Part shown: positions 47,361 through 62,900 of the stretch, piece after piece
How positions within the stretch are numbered: the stretch's first letter is position 1
Layout of the letters: each line of letters starts with the position of its first letter
Origin: Achatina immaculata
Lineage: Eukaryota > Mollusca > Gastropoda > Stylommatophora > Achatinidae
Direction of reading: 5' to 3'
Assembly (NCBI GenBank): GCA_009760885.1
Contig: CM019704.1
Coordinates: 15,486,929-15,550,928, forward strand
DNA length: 64,000 nt
The notes under the pieces: generated by a model
Told to the model about the DNA's origin: nothing
What the model saw: the letters and a program-made list of their open reading frames with translations, nothing else
Databases searched by the model: none
Position numbers and translations under genes: made by a program

Positions 47361-50300
47361 ACCTCTGTTTCTTCTCACATTCTGTCACTCAGTTATTATC
47401 AGTCTTTTCTCTATTCCGTTCTCTCTTTCCTTCATTCTTTCTCTCTCTCTCTCTCTCTTTCTTCCTTTGGTTCTCTCTGTTTTCCTGTACCACTTTCTAA
47501 CTCTCTTTATTTCCTTCTCTCTCTCTCTCACTCTTTCTTTCATTCTCTTTAAATCTGTATTCTTTTATCTCTTTTTATCTTTTTCTTTCACTTTATCTGT
47601 CTGTCTCTTTCTCCTTTTCTCTCTCTCTCTTTCATAGTCTCTCTGTCTTCTTCACATCGTATACATGAGCTGTAGGATACTCCTACATGATATAAAAGAC
47701 AAAATTATTCTCGGAAGACAAAGCAAGTCGACATAATCAAATGAGGTTTATACCAAGGAGGATCAAACCGTGGCTCATGGGTGGCATGCAGCTCTTTGAC
47801 ATATAATGTGCGGCTCGCAGAAATATGTTGAATGATCTTTTTTTTTACATCACATAAAAAGTAAGTAAAATAAAGTTTTCAAGATGAATAGTTTTTTTTT
47901 TACCAGGTTTAAACTTAGAGTACACCGGATTAAAGTGTTGATTGTCAGTAAATAATATATTTAAGGATGTCTGAGTGGCAAAGTGGTTAGTGCACTGGTC
48001 ATTCATGGCGAAGGTCGGTGGTTCGAATCCGGCCGGAGGCACCCCAGTCGCCCCAGCTGTAGAAATGGGTACCCGACTTCTTCTGGAGTTGGGGAAGGAA
48101 AGGCGGCCAGGCGAGATACTGACCATATCACCCTCTAGTGTGCTGACAGGTCAAGGAAAATATGGGCACTAACATCATATCCCTATGTGCCTCTAAGGCA
48201 TGACATGATTACCTTTATCTTTACCCTTTTGTTTAATATATTTAAGAATTTAAAGCTAAGTTTTAATGCTAGATTTAAGTCAGGGATTTTTAAAAAATAG
48301 GTTCAGCAAGAATTACGGAAGAACTTTGCAGGAGAATCAGTATTCATACAAGCTGGTGCTTATTATACGTTAGGAGAACAACGAACAGCTACACTAAACT
48401 GTCACAGGAAAGTAATATTGTAGTATACAGTACATGGAGGAATAGAGACAGATTATTAAACCTAAGTTTCTTTTCAACACCATAAGAAATAAAACAAAGA
48501 ATAAAATAGGCCAAGGACAGGTCAAATCAGGGGTGCGCAACTCTGAACCAAATCGGTACCGACTTATCCAGTATATAAAGGAGATGCGAGAACATTTCAA
48601 GTCGGTCGGGAATCTGTACGTTGAGTACATAGAAAGCTGATAACGGATCGGAGGGAAATTATGTTTTCGTTTAAGCACGAATGAGTGTGCCTTTCGTCGA
48701 TGGATATATATATATATGTGCTGATCATGATTTATATTCTGTGATGTGGACGCATGGAAGTTGTGCTGTCAGTCCATCCGATCCATCATGACCCACTCAG
48801 ATATAGTTATTAATAGATGAAGGATAAACGAATAGTATAATTGTATAATGTATATATATATGTTCTATGTAATATTTTTATATTTGTTAATAAGCATTTT
48901 GATGGTTATTCTGTGCACATAAAATGTATGTATAATTGAATTTATGCATATGCATTTTGTTATACATCTATTGCCAATTAGTTCCTTTGACTACAATCAG
49001 ACATTCAGTTATTACGGATGATAGTTGGAGATTATGTATGGGACGACTGTGTTGTAATCATGTTAATCCAATAATATGTAAAGGTGTTAATTTGATTTCA
49101 GTTATTCAATTATTTGTAAAGTAATACAGAACATCTCTGATAGATGTAAGGGCATATAGGGGTGCAGATGTTAACAGTGATCACAACCACTGTGTAGGGA
49201 AAATAAAACTAAAACTGAAAAGCCAACACAAGAAATCAATACCCAGAAAGATAAACAGCCACAGCCTACAAGAAGAGAATACTAACATTAATTTCAATCA
49301 GGAACTTGCCAATTATTCCACAACATCCAGTGAAGTAGAGAAGTTAGGTATAGATGAATTATGGGATTCTTACAGCACAGCCATAATCACAGCAGCAAAA
49401 GCAAGCGCTGGACTGAAAAAAAAACCAAATAGAAAAGCATGGATATCAGAAAACACATGGAAATACGTACATGAAAGACGAGCAGCCAGATTAGACATGT
49501 TGAATGTAAAAACAGACCTTGGAAAAGATCTGGCGAAAACAAGATAGAAAGAAATAGACAAGAAAGTAAAAAGTTCAGCTAGAAGGGATAAAAGAGAATA
49601 CATAGACAATATGGCGAAAGAGGCAGAAAAAGCAGCAAAAACAGGAGACAGCAAAACTTTATATAACATACAAAAGAGGCTAACAGGTACTATTACATCT
49701 AAAGAAAGACCAATCCTTAGCAAAACTGGGACCCTATTAACATCAAATAAAGACCAAAAGCAAAGATGAGCTGAACACTTCCAAAAAATACTTAATCGAC
49801 CACACCCAAAAGAATTGTTAAACCTTGAAACTGACTTACCAGCCCCACAACTAAATGTCAACCTAGATGAAATTAAATTGCATGAAATTGAAACAGCAGT
49901 GAATTTAATGGCTAACAACAAAGCTGCAGGTGAAGATGAAATAACACCCGAAATGTTAAAAGCTGTCAGTAGTGACAACATGAGGCAACTACAGAGAATG
50001 TTTAATAAGATTTGGAAAGAAGAAACAGTCCCTTTTAAATGAAAAAAAGGAATCATTATTAAAATACTAAAAACCTTAGTGACTGTAACAACTGGAGAGG
50101 AGAAACCTTAATATCAGTTGTGCCAAAAGTATTTTGCAAGGTCATTTTGAATAAACTTAAAGATACAGTGGATACTGCAATGAGTGAAGAACAAGCAGGA
50201 TTTCGAAAAGGGAGAAGCTGTCTCGACCAGATCTTTACTCTCAGAATAATACTTGAATACATATTGAAAAGCAGAAACCATTAATACTGAACTTCATAGA

Positions 50301-53300
50301 CTTTAAAAGGCTTTTGATAGCATACACAGAGATTCATTGTGGAGAATTTTAAGTCTACATGGAATACCATCTAAAATTGTCAACATCATTAAGGATTTCT
50401 ACAATGGATAAGTTTGTGCAGTCAAAATAGAAGAAGGGATGAGTGAATGGTTCCAGATTGAAACAGGTGTGAAACAAGGATGTATACTGTCTCCTTTGCT
50501 TTTTGGAATTACAATAGACTTCATAATGAAAAAATGCTGCATAGGTAACACAGGTATTGACTGGGAACATGGGATCCAACTAGAAGATCTTGACTTTGCT
50601 GATGACATAACTCTTATAAGTAACAATGTCAATTCCATGCAAGAAAAAACAGATAGCCTGTCTTTACCGGCTAGCAAAATAGGACTTGAAATTAACAAGG
50701 ACAAAACAAAAATAATGAAAATTTCCCTCAATCAAAATGGAAAAATTCACATACAAGGAAGGGACAGATATTAAAGAAGTCAATCAATTTACATACCTTG
50801 GCAGTTACATAGACCAGGATGTTGACACCAGAAAGGAAGTTAGAATTAGAATTGCAAAAGCAGCATCGATCTTCAAGAATATTGAGAACATATGGAATTC
50901 AAAAGTTATAAGCACAAAAACCAAGTTAAGACTATTCAATTCGAATGTAATATCCACCCTCATTTATGCATGCGAAAGCTGGAAAACAACTAAAGAAACA
51001 GACAAGAAATTAGACTCTTTTGAAAACAAATGTCTAAGGAAAATACTCGGCATCAAGTGGAACGAATTCAAGAACAATGCAGAGATAAGACAGATGACTG
51101 AACAACAACCAGTCTCATGGGTGATCAAGAAAAGGAAATGGACATATGTTTGTCACGTGATGAGAAGAAACAGTCAAGAGAATCCCAAAACAAACTATAA
51201 AATGGAACACAACAGGCCAAAGAAAAAGAGGCAGACCGCGTGAAACTCTGAAGTGGACATTGTTAAGAGAAGCCAAATTAACAGGCATAAAATCCCTTGA
51301 TGAGGTTGAAAGACTCGCCGAAGAAAGGAAAAATTGGCTAACTACCTTGCGAGCCTTATGTGACGTTTAATGGCACGGGAAGGATATAAGATATAAGATA
51401 AGATTATTTGTATGTTGTTTATGAAGGAACCCTAAAATGATGAGTAAATGAATAGTGGGTCGATTTTGTTGTTGATAATATAAATTGATTATCTTGTGAT
51501 GAAGAGTTGTTTATTTGTGTTTTCTTTCGTAAAACACTTGAACCGTTAAAATATTAAACAACATAAAAATAAAAGAAATTATATCATTCTAATGCGATAG
51601 CAGATATAGCACAGAGGCAGCAAACTAACTGTCATAGGGCGAGAATATAGCACAGGGATAGAAAGCTAACTGTCATAGGGCGGGAATATAGCATAACGAC
51701 AGCAAACTATCTGTCCTAGGAAAGCAATATCGCACAGACAGTAAATTAACTGTCATAGGGCGGGAATATAGCACACCGACAGAAACTAACTGTCATAGGG
51801 TGGGGATATAGCACACCGACAGAAACTAACTGTCATAGGGTGGGGATATAGCACAGAGGCAGCAAACTAACTGTCATAGGGCGGGGATATAGCACAGCGA
51901 CAGCAAACTTAACTGTCATAGGGCGGGAATATAGCACAGCGACAGCAAACTAACTGTCATAGGGCGGGTATATAGCACAGCGACAGCAAACTAACTGTCA
52001 TAGGGCGGGAATATAGCACAGCGACAGCAAACTAACTGTCATAGGGCGGGAATATAGCACACCGACAGAAACTAACTGTCATAGGGCTGGGATACAGCAC
52101 AGAGACAGCAAACTAACTGTCATAGGGCGGGAATATAGCACATCGACTTCAAATTATCTGTCGTAGGAAGGCAGTATCGTACAGAGACAGCCAACTCCCT
52201 GACCCAGGGATCCTGGATTTCACATGCAGGCCGTGTTTGCTTTTCACGGATTTCACGCCAGATTAAATAAGTTAAATAATCTGACCTACCTGGAGTGAAC
52301 GCAACCGGTCACCCCAAAATATAAAGCTGAAATTTTTAAGCATGATCACTACCTAGCGCCTAGACTTTATACAGAGTTGTCATTTTACGGAAATCCATTT
52401 CAGACTCTATGGAAGCACAGGGCACAAAACAAGAGAGGACGAAATAGAACTTGAAAACATGAAATATATTTGTATAAAGACTTCAGGCTAAGCTATAAGA
52501 CATACATATATATCGTTCACTAAAGATCCCATTGGGCAAATTTCAAATGAAGGATATGATACCGAAGTTGCGCATGCAGGGGAATCAATCTTACTTTAAC
52601 CGACACGCCATATAAAAGCACCAGTCAATCGCTATTGTTCAACGGCGTACATGAAAGTAATTGTCCATGCTAGGCGGCATTTTGTCATTTCATTAAGGAA
52701 TACAATAAGACGAATTCGTTTTGGGCTGAAGATATTCTGTATCTGTTCCCGGCTCAATTACCGTGAAAGCTTGCCCCCCTAGGTACGCATTGTGCAAAGC
52801 TATTTTCCTGTTTCAAGAAGGCCTCGAGTGTCAACGTAATTGGAAAAAGCTGCGGAGATGGCTGATAGAAATTTAGAAATACATTCTTTGGTGGCTGTAT
52901 AACTACATGGGGGAGATTTAGAAGGAAAAATTGGTGATCTTGAGAAAGCGTCTTCCGCTATCCTCCGCTCTGCTTTGATTGGTCGTATAAATTATTGTGG
53001 TTGCTTCGGTTGCTTTGTGTTCGAGCAATAATGAATTGAATGTATCTTGCATAAATGTAACACGTCCATAATGGAACAAAAAGATTTTAAAAATAAGTAA
53101 AATTCCATTTTCCATGCCGTTAAGGCTTATTGGGGATATGGTGTTAAGCCTGCATTTCTCCGACTTCCGGCATATGAAAATGTGAAGTGGTCAGTATCAC
53201 GCCTGGCTGCATTTACCTTCCCAGATTTCTCTGCTACCCATTTCTAGAGGCTGGGTGGACCCTGGGGACTTTTTTTGGTGTGCACGATTTTAAAAAAAAA

Positions 53301-56300
53301 AAGTCCCACTGCTGGGACTTGAAACCCAGTAACAGCAGATTAGTAAACCGAGCGCCTTAACCACTCAACTAACCAGGTGGCCATAATCGAGCAAGTTATT
53401 ACAGAATAAAAGAGATCTTCATTCATTGTAATCTAAAGACTTTAAATGTCAGTTTTAGAAAAAAGGAGAAAAAAGTAAATGTGAAGTAAAGCGAGCATCT
53501 ATCTCTAGTATAAAAACTGAGTTATATACAGTCCAAACGTTGCAAACTTAAAACAAAGAAAGGTTTCTTACACGCCAGTATCTGCAATAACTTCGGGTCA
53601 GTAACTTTCCAGGACGATAAAGACTTTAAGGAAGAAATGGCATCCTCAGCAAAGCTTTTAAATATTCTGTTTCTGAAGGTCTCAAGTAAAAGCAACTCGT
53701 GCCGTGAATCTTTTCTTTTCTTTTTTTTTCTTTTCTTTTCTTTTCTTTTCTTCTAATACACACTAGATGACACCCACAGCAAAAGAACATAAAAATGTTG
53801 TAAAAAATTCCCAGTCTTCTTTTACGTGCAAACTCCGAACAAAAATTCAGATCAGATCAGTTAAGTACCATGCCGATAGGCCTAGTCAGTCATGTCTCTC
53901 CATCTCTCTAGATTTTTGGTGTCTCCATTTAATTCATTTATTGTTTTCACACCAAACCATGCACTCATGCTATCTAGGTATGTCTGTCTTCTTCGTCCTC
54001 TTTGTCTTTTCCCTTTTACCTTTCCACTCATGACCAATTTTTCGATACTTTCATGTCTGCTGATGTGTCCGAGAAACTTTGAGTGTCTTTTTCTTATGTA
54101 TGGCACCAGTTTGGGGCATTCTTTAGCCTGCTATAAATACCTCTTTATTTGTCTTTCTGGCTGTCCATGGTATGCAAAGCATCTTTCTTAGGAACCACAT
54201 TTCAGTAGTCGTTATGCTTTGAACAAAACTCACAAGCAAAAAAAAAAAAAAACGTTTACTTTATCAGTCTGGCTATAAAGTCTTCAAATTCTCTGTTAAA
54301 CTTTTCCAAGACTTATCATTTCCTTATTCTTGCAGAACAAACTTTAATCATAGTTCATGCAGAACAAACTTTAATCACAGTTCATGCAGAACAAGCTTTA
54401 ATCATAGCTCATGCAGAACAAACCTTAATCATAGTCCATGACAAATTTTAGTCGTATTCGATCATTATCTAATTCAACATTATCATCTGTTTGCCACCAG
54501 AAGTCTGCAAGCGTATCTCCCAAGTTTACGGAAGATCATGAGTTTAAAATATTGCCGATAGCTGATAAAGAGTTTACTTAGTAAATATAAAATATAAGCA
54601 AATATTGTTCATATATATATACATATAGTCTTTTCATTGACATTCTAAGTGAAAATCAGGTAATGAAACGTGCAGGGATTTTTTTTTTTATTTTGGCGAG
54701 GAATCCACCACAATTCAAACCCCAGCAGGTTAACTTGACTGAAAAGCCACATTAGGCAAATAGAGCTCAGCCACCAGGTGGGAGAAGGGTTTTGCCTAGA
54801 TCTATGTCCATTTAAAGTATAATCGGTCAACGCACCTTTTTTTCATGTAGTACGCTCAAACTTGCTATTGTATTTGGTGCTACCGTGCAGCTGAAGAAGA
54901 TAAACAGAAGGAAACAGACAGAAATAGCTTCCAGTTTGTAGCTGGAAGGGGCAGGGAAGGTTCAGTAGTAACGTGGCTAATGCTTTTGGCGAGGATAGAT
55001 GTCTCTTTTCTAGTTGGAGACCTCTTCTCTTAGTCACCCTTACTTTGGAAGAGCGTACATGGCTCCTGCTGTTGCTGATGAAGGAAAATCTGCTAGACGT
55101 GATAATGGTCACATCATTATCTGGTTCGCAGACTTGTGTCATGAAAAAAAAAAAGAAGTACCAAAATCATATTCCTAAGATGCTTCGAAATCACCACACG
55201 GGCTGGAGAACTTTTGCAGTTTGAGCAGTAGCGCTAGATGAGTTCTTCAGGCTCATACTAGATGTTGGTGGCTATTGTCTTGCAGGTGATTCTTTGTTTT
55301 TAAGCCTCAGAAATAGGCAGGTAATGGCACGTGATACTGGTGAACGAGACAGGTTCGCGTAGTGTCGTTTTGAACCGTTTCCGCAGGAAAGATTGGCTGA
55401 CGTGACATACAAGTACATTGACCAGTTCTGTAAGATGAAATACACTATGAATGTGCGCGAGAGCATCAATGATATAGACAAGAATATGCAAATTTGTCTC
55501 TAAGTGTCGTCAGGAACGAAGACGGATCAGTGGCGTATCCGGGAGGAGAGCGGGGGTGGGCGACTACCCACATTAAGGTGTTGGGGTGGGTGGAAACGCC
55601 ATAGGGGAGCATTCTTTTTCTATTACCCTGGCTACGTCGTTGCAAATTGTTGGAAATAAACGACATACAGAATACTTTTGGGTATAAGTAACTAAATATA
55701 TAAACATACACGTACACAAGCAAGTAGGCCTGCTTGGCTGGAGTGGTTAGACGTTCCGTCTACTAATCCGTTGGTACTTAGTTCAAGTCCCAGCAGTGAG
55801 GATTTTTTTTGTCTCTTACCACGACACCGAAAAGGCTCCGAGGTGCACCCAGCCTCTTAAAACTGGTAGCAGGGAAATCTGGGAGGGCAAATGCTGCCAG
55901 GTGCGATACTGACCACATCACACTTGTATGCGCCGTTAGTCTTGGAAATATGGGCCTAACAGCGTATCCTCAATATGCTTAAATGCCACGGAAACGGGAA
56001 TTTTACTTTACCCATCTACCTACACAACAAACATTTACATTTTCTCTTCACTATTTCTTTGTCCTTTTTAAATGATTTTCATGTGTAAACCGAAACGTTA
56101 CAGCTGAGTGCTCAATAAATAGCGAAGCTGTTTCCATTTTTGTTTTAAATAGTTAAATACTTAATTACAAAAAGAAACACATATACTCATGGTCGTGTCT
56201 CGTGGAGGGGGGGGGGACTGCACAATTTTCTAGCTCACCCCTGGCATGGACAACCGTAGTTACGCCACTGAAGGGAACAGCACTGGCTGGCGAGCCATAA

Positions 56301-59300
56301 TATGAAACGTTCATTGTAAGGATAATACAAGATGACGAAGACGAAAAAGATGATAATTATGAAAATAAATGACGAGGAAGAAAAAAAAACAACAACCGAG
56401 CTTTATTGTATACACAACAATACTGTCTGGTGAAAAATGGGGTACCTACCCACTTCTGGGTTTTCCACACAAAAATCTGGCGAAGACTCCAAGTACACAA
56501 GGTCAGAGCGAGTAGGTTTTTTGTGGTTGCTGTTAGCAACAGTCAGACTCATGCCATTCTGTTTCATCATGACCTGGGTGGCCCCGTTGTATCGGGTTTT
56601 AAGGTGTGAGCCAACCAGTCGGAACTCTTGCATCGCCAACCAGCATGTGCGAATGGTACAGGAGCCACTTACGCCATGACACTTGCATTCCAGTTTTCTG
56701 AACTTCTTGACCGCCTATATTACATTGGAAAAGAACAAGTACCGAGACTCAAAATTCTATCACACTTTTATGCCATTCTCAAAATAAAGATCATTAGATG
56801 TGTAAAGATCTTTTCTAACCTTCGAAGTAAGAAATTTTGGGTAGTTTTCTTAATAGGAGAAACGCAGCTAATTACAAGTAAACCACGAGAAATGTGAAAG
56901 ACACATTTATAAAGATACAAATTTTGTCAAAGAAATACTTTTATACCGAGTTATACAGGCGTGGATGGTAATAGTGTGGTGGCTGTGTTGTTCAAATCTT
57001 GACATGCTGTTGGGTCAGCTTCTCAGTAATTTGTTTCCGTAGTGAGTTTTCTTAAGTTTATCTGTCTGGTAAGGTTAGGTGGTCCGAGTTCTAACTGGCA
57101 CGGGGTTTTTGAAGGTTACAGATCGAGTGACTGGCTGGAGAGAGAGAGTATGTTTGAGACGTGAGCAAGTTAGACGTGTGTTAGCTAGTCTGGTCAGATA
57201 GATACTGTAGAATAGAAGTTACAAAATGTCGTTATGTCTTGGATTGTAAGAAATGGAACAGCCTTGGGTACTTGTGACTTAGCATTCGCCAGCCTTGTCT
57301 GCCTTCGTAAGTCAGAGTGACTCCTTTAAGTGGACTTGCTACATGGTAGGCATAGCTTGCCCAGAAGTCTGTATCTTCTGTTATCTTCGCTGCATCTTCA
57401 CCAGCTCCAATAAACTTTGTGTCATATGTCGACAACTGATGGGTTTATATGTTCAGTTATGTTTGTCTGTATCGACAAGGGAAAAGAACCTGGAGACCTC
57501 TTGAAGCAGTGAATATCAACTCTACAAACATATATTTATACAGCGTTAGCTGGTATACAGCCACATATATACTTGTACATACAGAGAAGAGACACACGTC
57601 TATAATTTGATGGTATGTCTTCTGCTCGCAGACATAAAAGTAAAATAAAATGACTGGATCAGTCAGTTTGTTATTCTTGAGACCGGTCATAAGAAAGAAG
57701 TGAGGAAAATGATGATCCAAAACTCCAGTTTTCCTATCTCAGAATTTCATTCATTCATTCCTTTGCATGTCCCTTGCGGAACTTCGCCTCCCAAACAGCA
57801 CTCCTGTAGGCCTCTCGGTTGTGAGCAAGATGGCCTGCTGCTGCTGCATCCATTTCCAGATCATCAACGATGTCTTGCAGCCATCTTCGTTTCGGTCTTC
57901 CTCTTTTTCTTTTTCCCATTATGTATCCTTCCAATACGGTCTTCTCTAAATTATCATGACGTTTAATGTGGCCAAAATATTTAAGTTTTCTCTCTTTAAT
58001 CCTCTTTACTAGCCAGCCTTCTTCAATATTAAGCTCTTGTAGTATAGATATATTTGTTCTTTTTTTGTGTCCACGATATCTGGAGAACTCTTCTATAGCA
58101 TTTACATTCAAAGGCATTTATGTGCTTCTCAGCTGTTTTGTTAAGTGTCCAGGTCTCACAGGCATATGTTGCGATGGGAAAGATGCATGCCCTTAAAAAT
58201 CTTATTTTTGTGGTTCTGTCTGCTCCTCTCCACAGATTCTTTATTTGTTTTACTTTCTGAAGAGCAATAGATGTCCTCCTTTTAATTTCCCTCATTGTAT
58301 CTCCATTATTAGTTAGTAGTGATCCAAGATATTCAAAACTCTCCACTCTCAGAATTTAGCACAGAGAATTTACTAGTGAGAATTTAGTATAGGAGTTGTT
58401 AATCTATAAGAATCTGGGATAGGAGTTATTAATCTGTGAGAATCTGGTATGGGAGTTGTTAATCTATAAGAATCTAGTATAGGAGTTGTACTACGGAATC
58501 CTGTGGGACTAGCAAACTACTGGATATACGAGATGGCGGAAAGGACAGTTCGTTGTTCTTACGTTGCTGGGCGGTTGCTCATCCTAACGGAATCCGTGGT
58601 TCGAGTCTTCAATCTCTTGCTTGTTTCTTTTTCTTACTTTTCAAGTACTTTGTATTTTTTTAGGCTAACTATGTAATATACTGGGCACTTACCACTTTGA
58701 TGATATTAAAGAATATATTGTCATGCTTGTTATTTGCCCTTACCCTTCTGCCCGCCCTGTTGTTATGCAAGTTCATCAGGGCTCTCCCATCCCTCTGCTG
58801 TCTCTCCTTGGCGTCAACGAACATTCTAGAGAACGTGCTGCCGTAACGAACGTTATCAGAACAACCTCCCCAGTCAAAGGCGCCCCTCTTGTCCCGGCTG
58901 GAGCCTCGTTTGGTGGGGTCACACGCACAGTTCATCAGCTGACCCCTGCTGCACGCTCTCGTGATGGCGTGCACAACCCCGGCTGAAGATATGGCGTATA
59001 CAAAAGCTGATTCACGACTGCCTGAGAGAACAAAACAGAAAAACTGGAAATAACAATTGTTGGAGTGCAGATCTGGAATGTTCATTGTTTCTGAAAATGT
59101 AAAAATCTACGATAGTTTTCTGTTATATTTCATTGAAATAACGTAATATCTCCAGATTATCTGATGTACTGCACTGCAAGTACACTCTTGGTACATTTGA
59201 TTAAATTTACTAAAAATAAACGTACTCTTCTATATCAAGGTAAGATAAAGACGTCCTATATCAGACTTTAGCTACGGCGGCTTGATAGAAAGAATCGCTG

Positions 59301-59883
59301 ACGTGTTGCCGCCGTAGAGAAGAGAACATGGACTGAACTTTATGACTTTCTTCATTTGCTTCGGCGGCATGTGGTACCTGTAAAGAAGTTCACTAAAATA
59401 TACATTTATACAGTGGACATTTGCTTAAAATCGTATGAAACCGCTATGATCAGCTGTGGGCCAAGAGGCTGGGCTCAGGCAATGACTTAGATCCAATCCA
59501 CCAGGTAGGAAGGAAGCGACAAACGGTCCTGTTTCGGTCAAGAACTGCAAGCTGCTGAGCCATCATCACTGACTCACGATCTTACACACAGATGAATGCC
59601 CGGATAGGAGCGGAGTAAAGACTCCAGACACGCCCACGGGGCTCGGATCTAAGGCAGAAGCTGTGAGGCTGCCAGGAGGACCTAGAGAAGACTGTGAACT
59701 TCATCCCGGCGACCGGCTTTCTGATTTAGCATGACCAAGAACTTGAACGTCGAAGAAGAAGAAGAAGAAGAGGAAGAAGAAGCTTAAAAATAGAAGTAAC
59801 AACAAAAAATATATAGCACTCGTATATACAGATGTACGAGTTTTCGAGAAACTGTACCACTGATTCTCAATCTTTTTTCTTTT

Positions 59884-59936
<53 letters not shown>

Positions 59937-62900
59937 TTTCGAACTAAGAACAGCTGTGGACTTCTCACCGGAAAAAAAAACAATAAAACCCACGTGATGC
60001 TATGATTTCTTTTTAATCGAACCATTCCATTTGCTGGTCCGCGGATCCCAAGAAATTCTTCCAGGACTCAGTGAGGGTCCTTTGACCACAGGTTAAGAAC
60101 CAGTGAACTATAACGGACAGCTGCTTTATAACGAAATACTCCAGGGACGAATGTTTAAAAAAAAAGACATTTTCAGCAAGGAAATTTCCATCAGTTTTCA
60201 TTAATTCGATTCAGCTGTGTGTGTATCTAGAGTTAGTGAAGTTTGTTAGTACAGTGATGGTTTGCGTGAATAAACTTATCATTGTACAGAAAACCATTTA
60301 TTTTTATGTGCAACTTGCCTCCCGGTTTGTTATAATAGTGATAGTCATTGGAGGGTTTTTATTTTGAAGGTAAATACGCTGTACACTCTATTGTTTATTA
60401 TGTGAGCTGTACGTGATATATTGTTTCATTATACAGTTAGTATTTTATGTCATACGTCTCTTATTTTCCAAGTCTAAAGTAAATAAGAAGTACACTTTTC
60501 AGTTTTTCATCTTATTTAACTTTCAGTTTCAATATGTTTATTGCGTAGCTTTTTTGTTCTTTTACTAAATACTGGACACATATAACAAGTAATACTGAGT
60601 CATAAAGTATGATTAAACCATCAGTAGTTTAATATAGGGGGAAATAGAGAACAAGGAAATCTACACATTGTTTAACTCTCTGCATATAAAAGTCATTGTA
60701 AAAAAAAGTAACAGGCTGAGGTCAGTCAGTCAGTCAGTCATTTGCATGTGCTTGCGGAACTTTGCCTTCCTAACAGCTCTCCTGTAGGCTTCTCGGTTGT
60801 AAGCAAGATGCCCTGCTCCTGATGCATCATCCATTTACAGATTATCAACGATGTCTTGCAGCCATCTTCGCCTTGGTCTCCCTCTCTTTCTTTTCCACAT
60901 TATGTACCCTTCCAAGACGGTCTTCTCTAAGATTGAGGTGGTTCGGGCATTTAGAGAGAATGGAGCAGAATAGACAAACAAAGATGCCCTATATGGAAGT
61001 GATGAAAGGAAGATGGACAAACAACGATGGCTTATACAAAAGTGATGACAGGGGAAAGATCAAGAGGTAGACCTAGACAACGACAGCGAAGCAACCTTGA
61101 GGAAGAAATACACGCTCTTATAATTGACAGTTGGCACGAAAGATCAAGAACAGAGAAGAATTGAGAAGTTTCTTGTTTACAGCAGTGAGTCTCAATGGCT
61201 CGGAAAGTTGCTCAAAGAAGAAGATGAAAATAGGAAACAAATTAATGGAATTTCATTGCTTTGAACGGAATAGTCAGAAACTCGTTGATTTTATACAAAA
61301 TATAACAAGTTTTATGTGAAGAACGGAACTTTGGAAACGATTAACTTTGTACAGCTAATGTCCACTGTATAACAAGACTTTATCATTTATATTTCTAATG
61401 AATAAAAAAAAACACATGAAGATTTTGTGGATATTCTGTATAATGAATGCTGGCCATAATGTTACGCGAGATGATAAGAATTACTTATTATCCTACACAA
61501 ACTATGTGATGATACAAATCTTTTATTACATTTTATATCCGGTCAAGACCATGTCAAACACAGAGGAGTCGGTGACCCATAACTGACTTGTACCAGGGCA
61601 GGCGAGTCATAACCAGCCAAGACCTAGCCACCATGCAATGTACTCTCTAACGCTGACCTAGCTTGACTAGCGGGGGCGTGTCCTCATGGGGGTGCTGCTC
61701 CGTCCAGGGCCAGAAGAAAGCAGCCGCCGTAACCCACTCCCCATGTGACACTGTGTTGTAACCCACTTCCTATGTGACACTGTGCTGTAACCCACTCCCT
61801 ATGTGACACTGTGCTGTAACCCACTCCCTATGTGACACTGTGCTGTAACCCACTCCCTATGTGACACTGTGCTGTAACCCACTCCCTATGTGACACTGTG
61901 CTGTAACTCACTCCCTATGTGACACTGTGCTGTAACCCACTACCTATGTGAGACGGTGCTGTAACCCACTCCCTATGTGACACTGTGCTGTAACCCACTC
62001 CCTATGTGACACTGTGCTGTAACCCACTTCCTATGTGACACGGTGCTGTAACCCACTCCCTATGTGACACTGTGCTGTATCTCACTCCCTATGTGACACT
62101 GTGCTGTAACCCACTCCCTATGTGACACTGTGCTGTAACTCACTCCCTATGTGATACTGTGCTGTAACCCAGTCCCTATGTGACACTGTGCTGTAACCCA
62201 CTCCCTATGTGACACTGTGCTGTAACCCACTCCCTATGTGACACTGTGCTGTAACCCACTTCCTATGTGACACTGTGCTGTAACCCACTCCCTATGTAAC
62301 ACGGTGCTCTAATCAACTCCCTATATGACACGGTGCTGTAACCCACTCTCCATGTGAGACGGTGCTGTAACCCACTCCCCATGTGACACGGTGTTATAAC
62401 CTACTCTCCATGTGACACGGTGCTGTAACCCACTCCCCATGTGACACGGTGCTGTAACCCACTCCCCATGTGACACGGTGCTGTAACCTACTCCTCATGT
62501 GACACTGTGCTATAACCTACTCCCCATTTGACACGGTGCTATAACCTACTCCCCATTTGACGCGGTGCTATAACCTACTCTCCATGTGACACGGTGCTAT
62601 AACCTACTCTCCATGTGACACGGTGCTATAACCTACTATCCATGTGACACGATACTATGCTCTACGTCTTCTCCGGCTTGGTTGCAAAAACCTTCCTGCT
62701 TTGTAGTTCCAAGGAGAAACATCAATGACAGATCCATGATACGTCATCTGTTTTAATAGTCATCATCATCATCATCATCATCATCGCCTAGGTCTTCCTC
62801 GTTTTTCTATTTCCTTGAGGATTCCATGTCAGTGCCTGTCTTGCTATGCTGGTGTCGGGTTTCCTCAGAGTGTGGCCAATCCACCTCCACTTCCAAGACA

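Noticed and set aside
47083..47637. 184-codon ORF rich in Leu, Ser and Phe
   Set aside because: Pyrimidine-rich (CT)n composition, no conserved domain, no supporting splice context.
54843..55224. Opposing ORFs of 83-99 codons
   Set aside because: No domain recognised on either strand; not adjacent to any in-phase exon of Wnt2, whose exons 4 and 5 join cleanly without it.
58723..58986. 87-codon + strand ORF
   Set aside because: Antisense shadow of Wnt2 exon 3.
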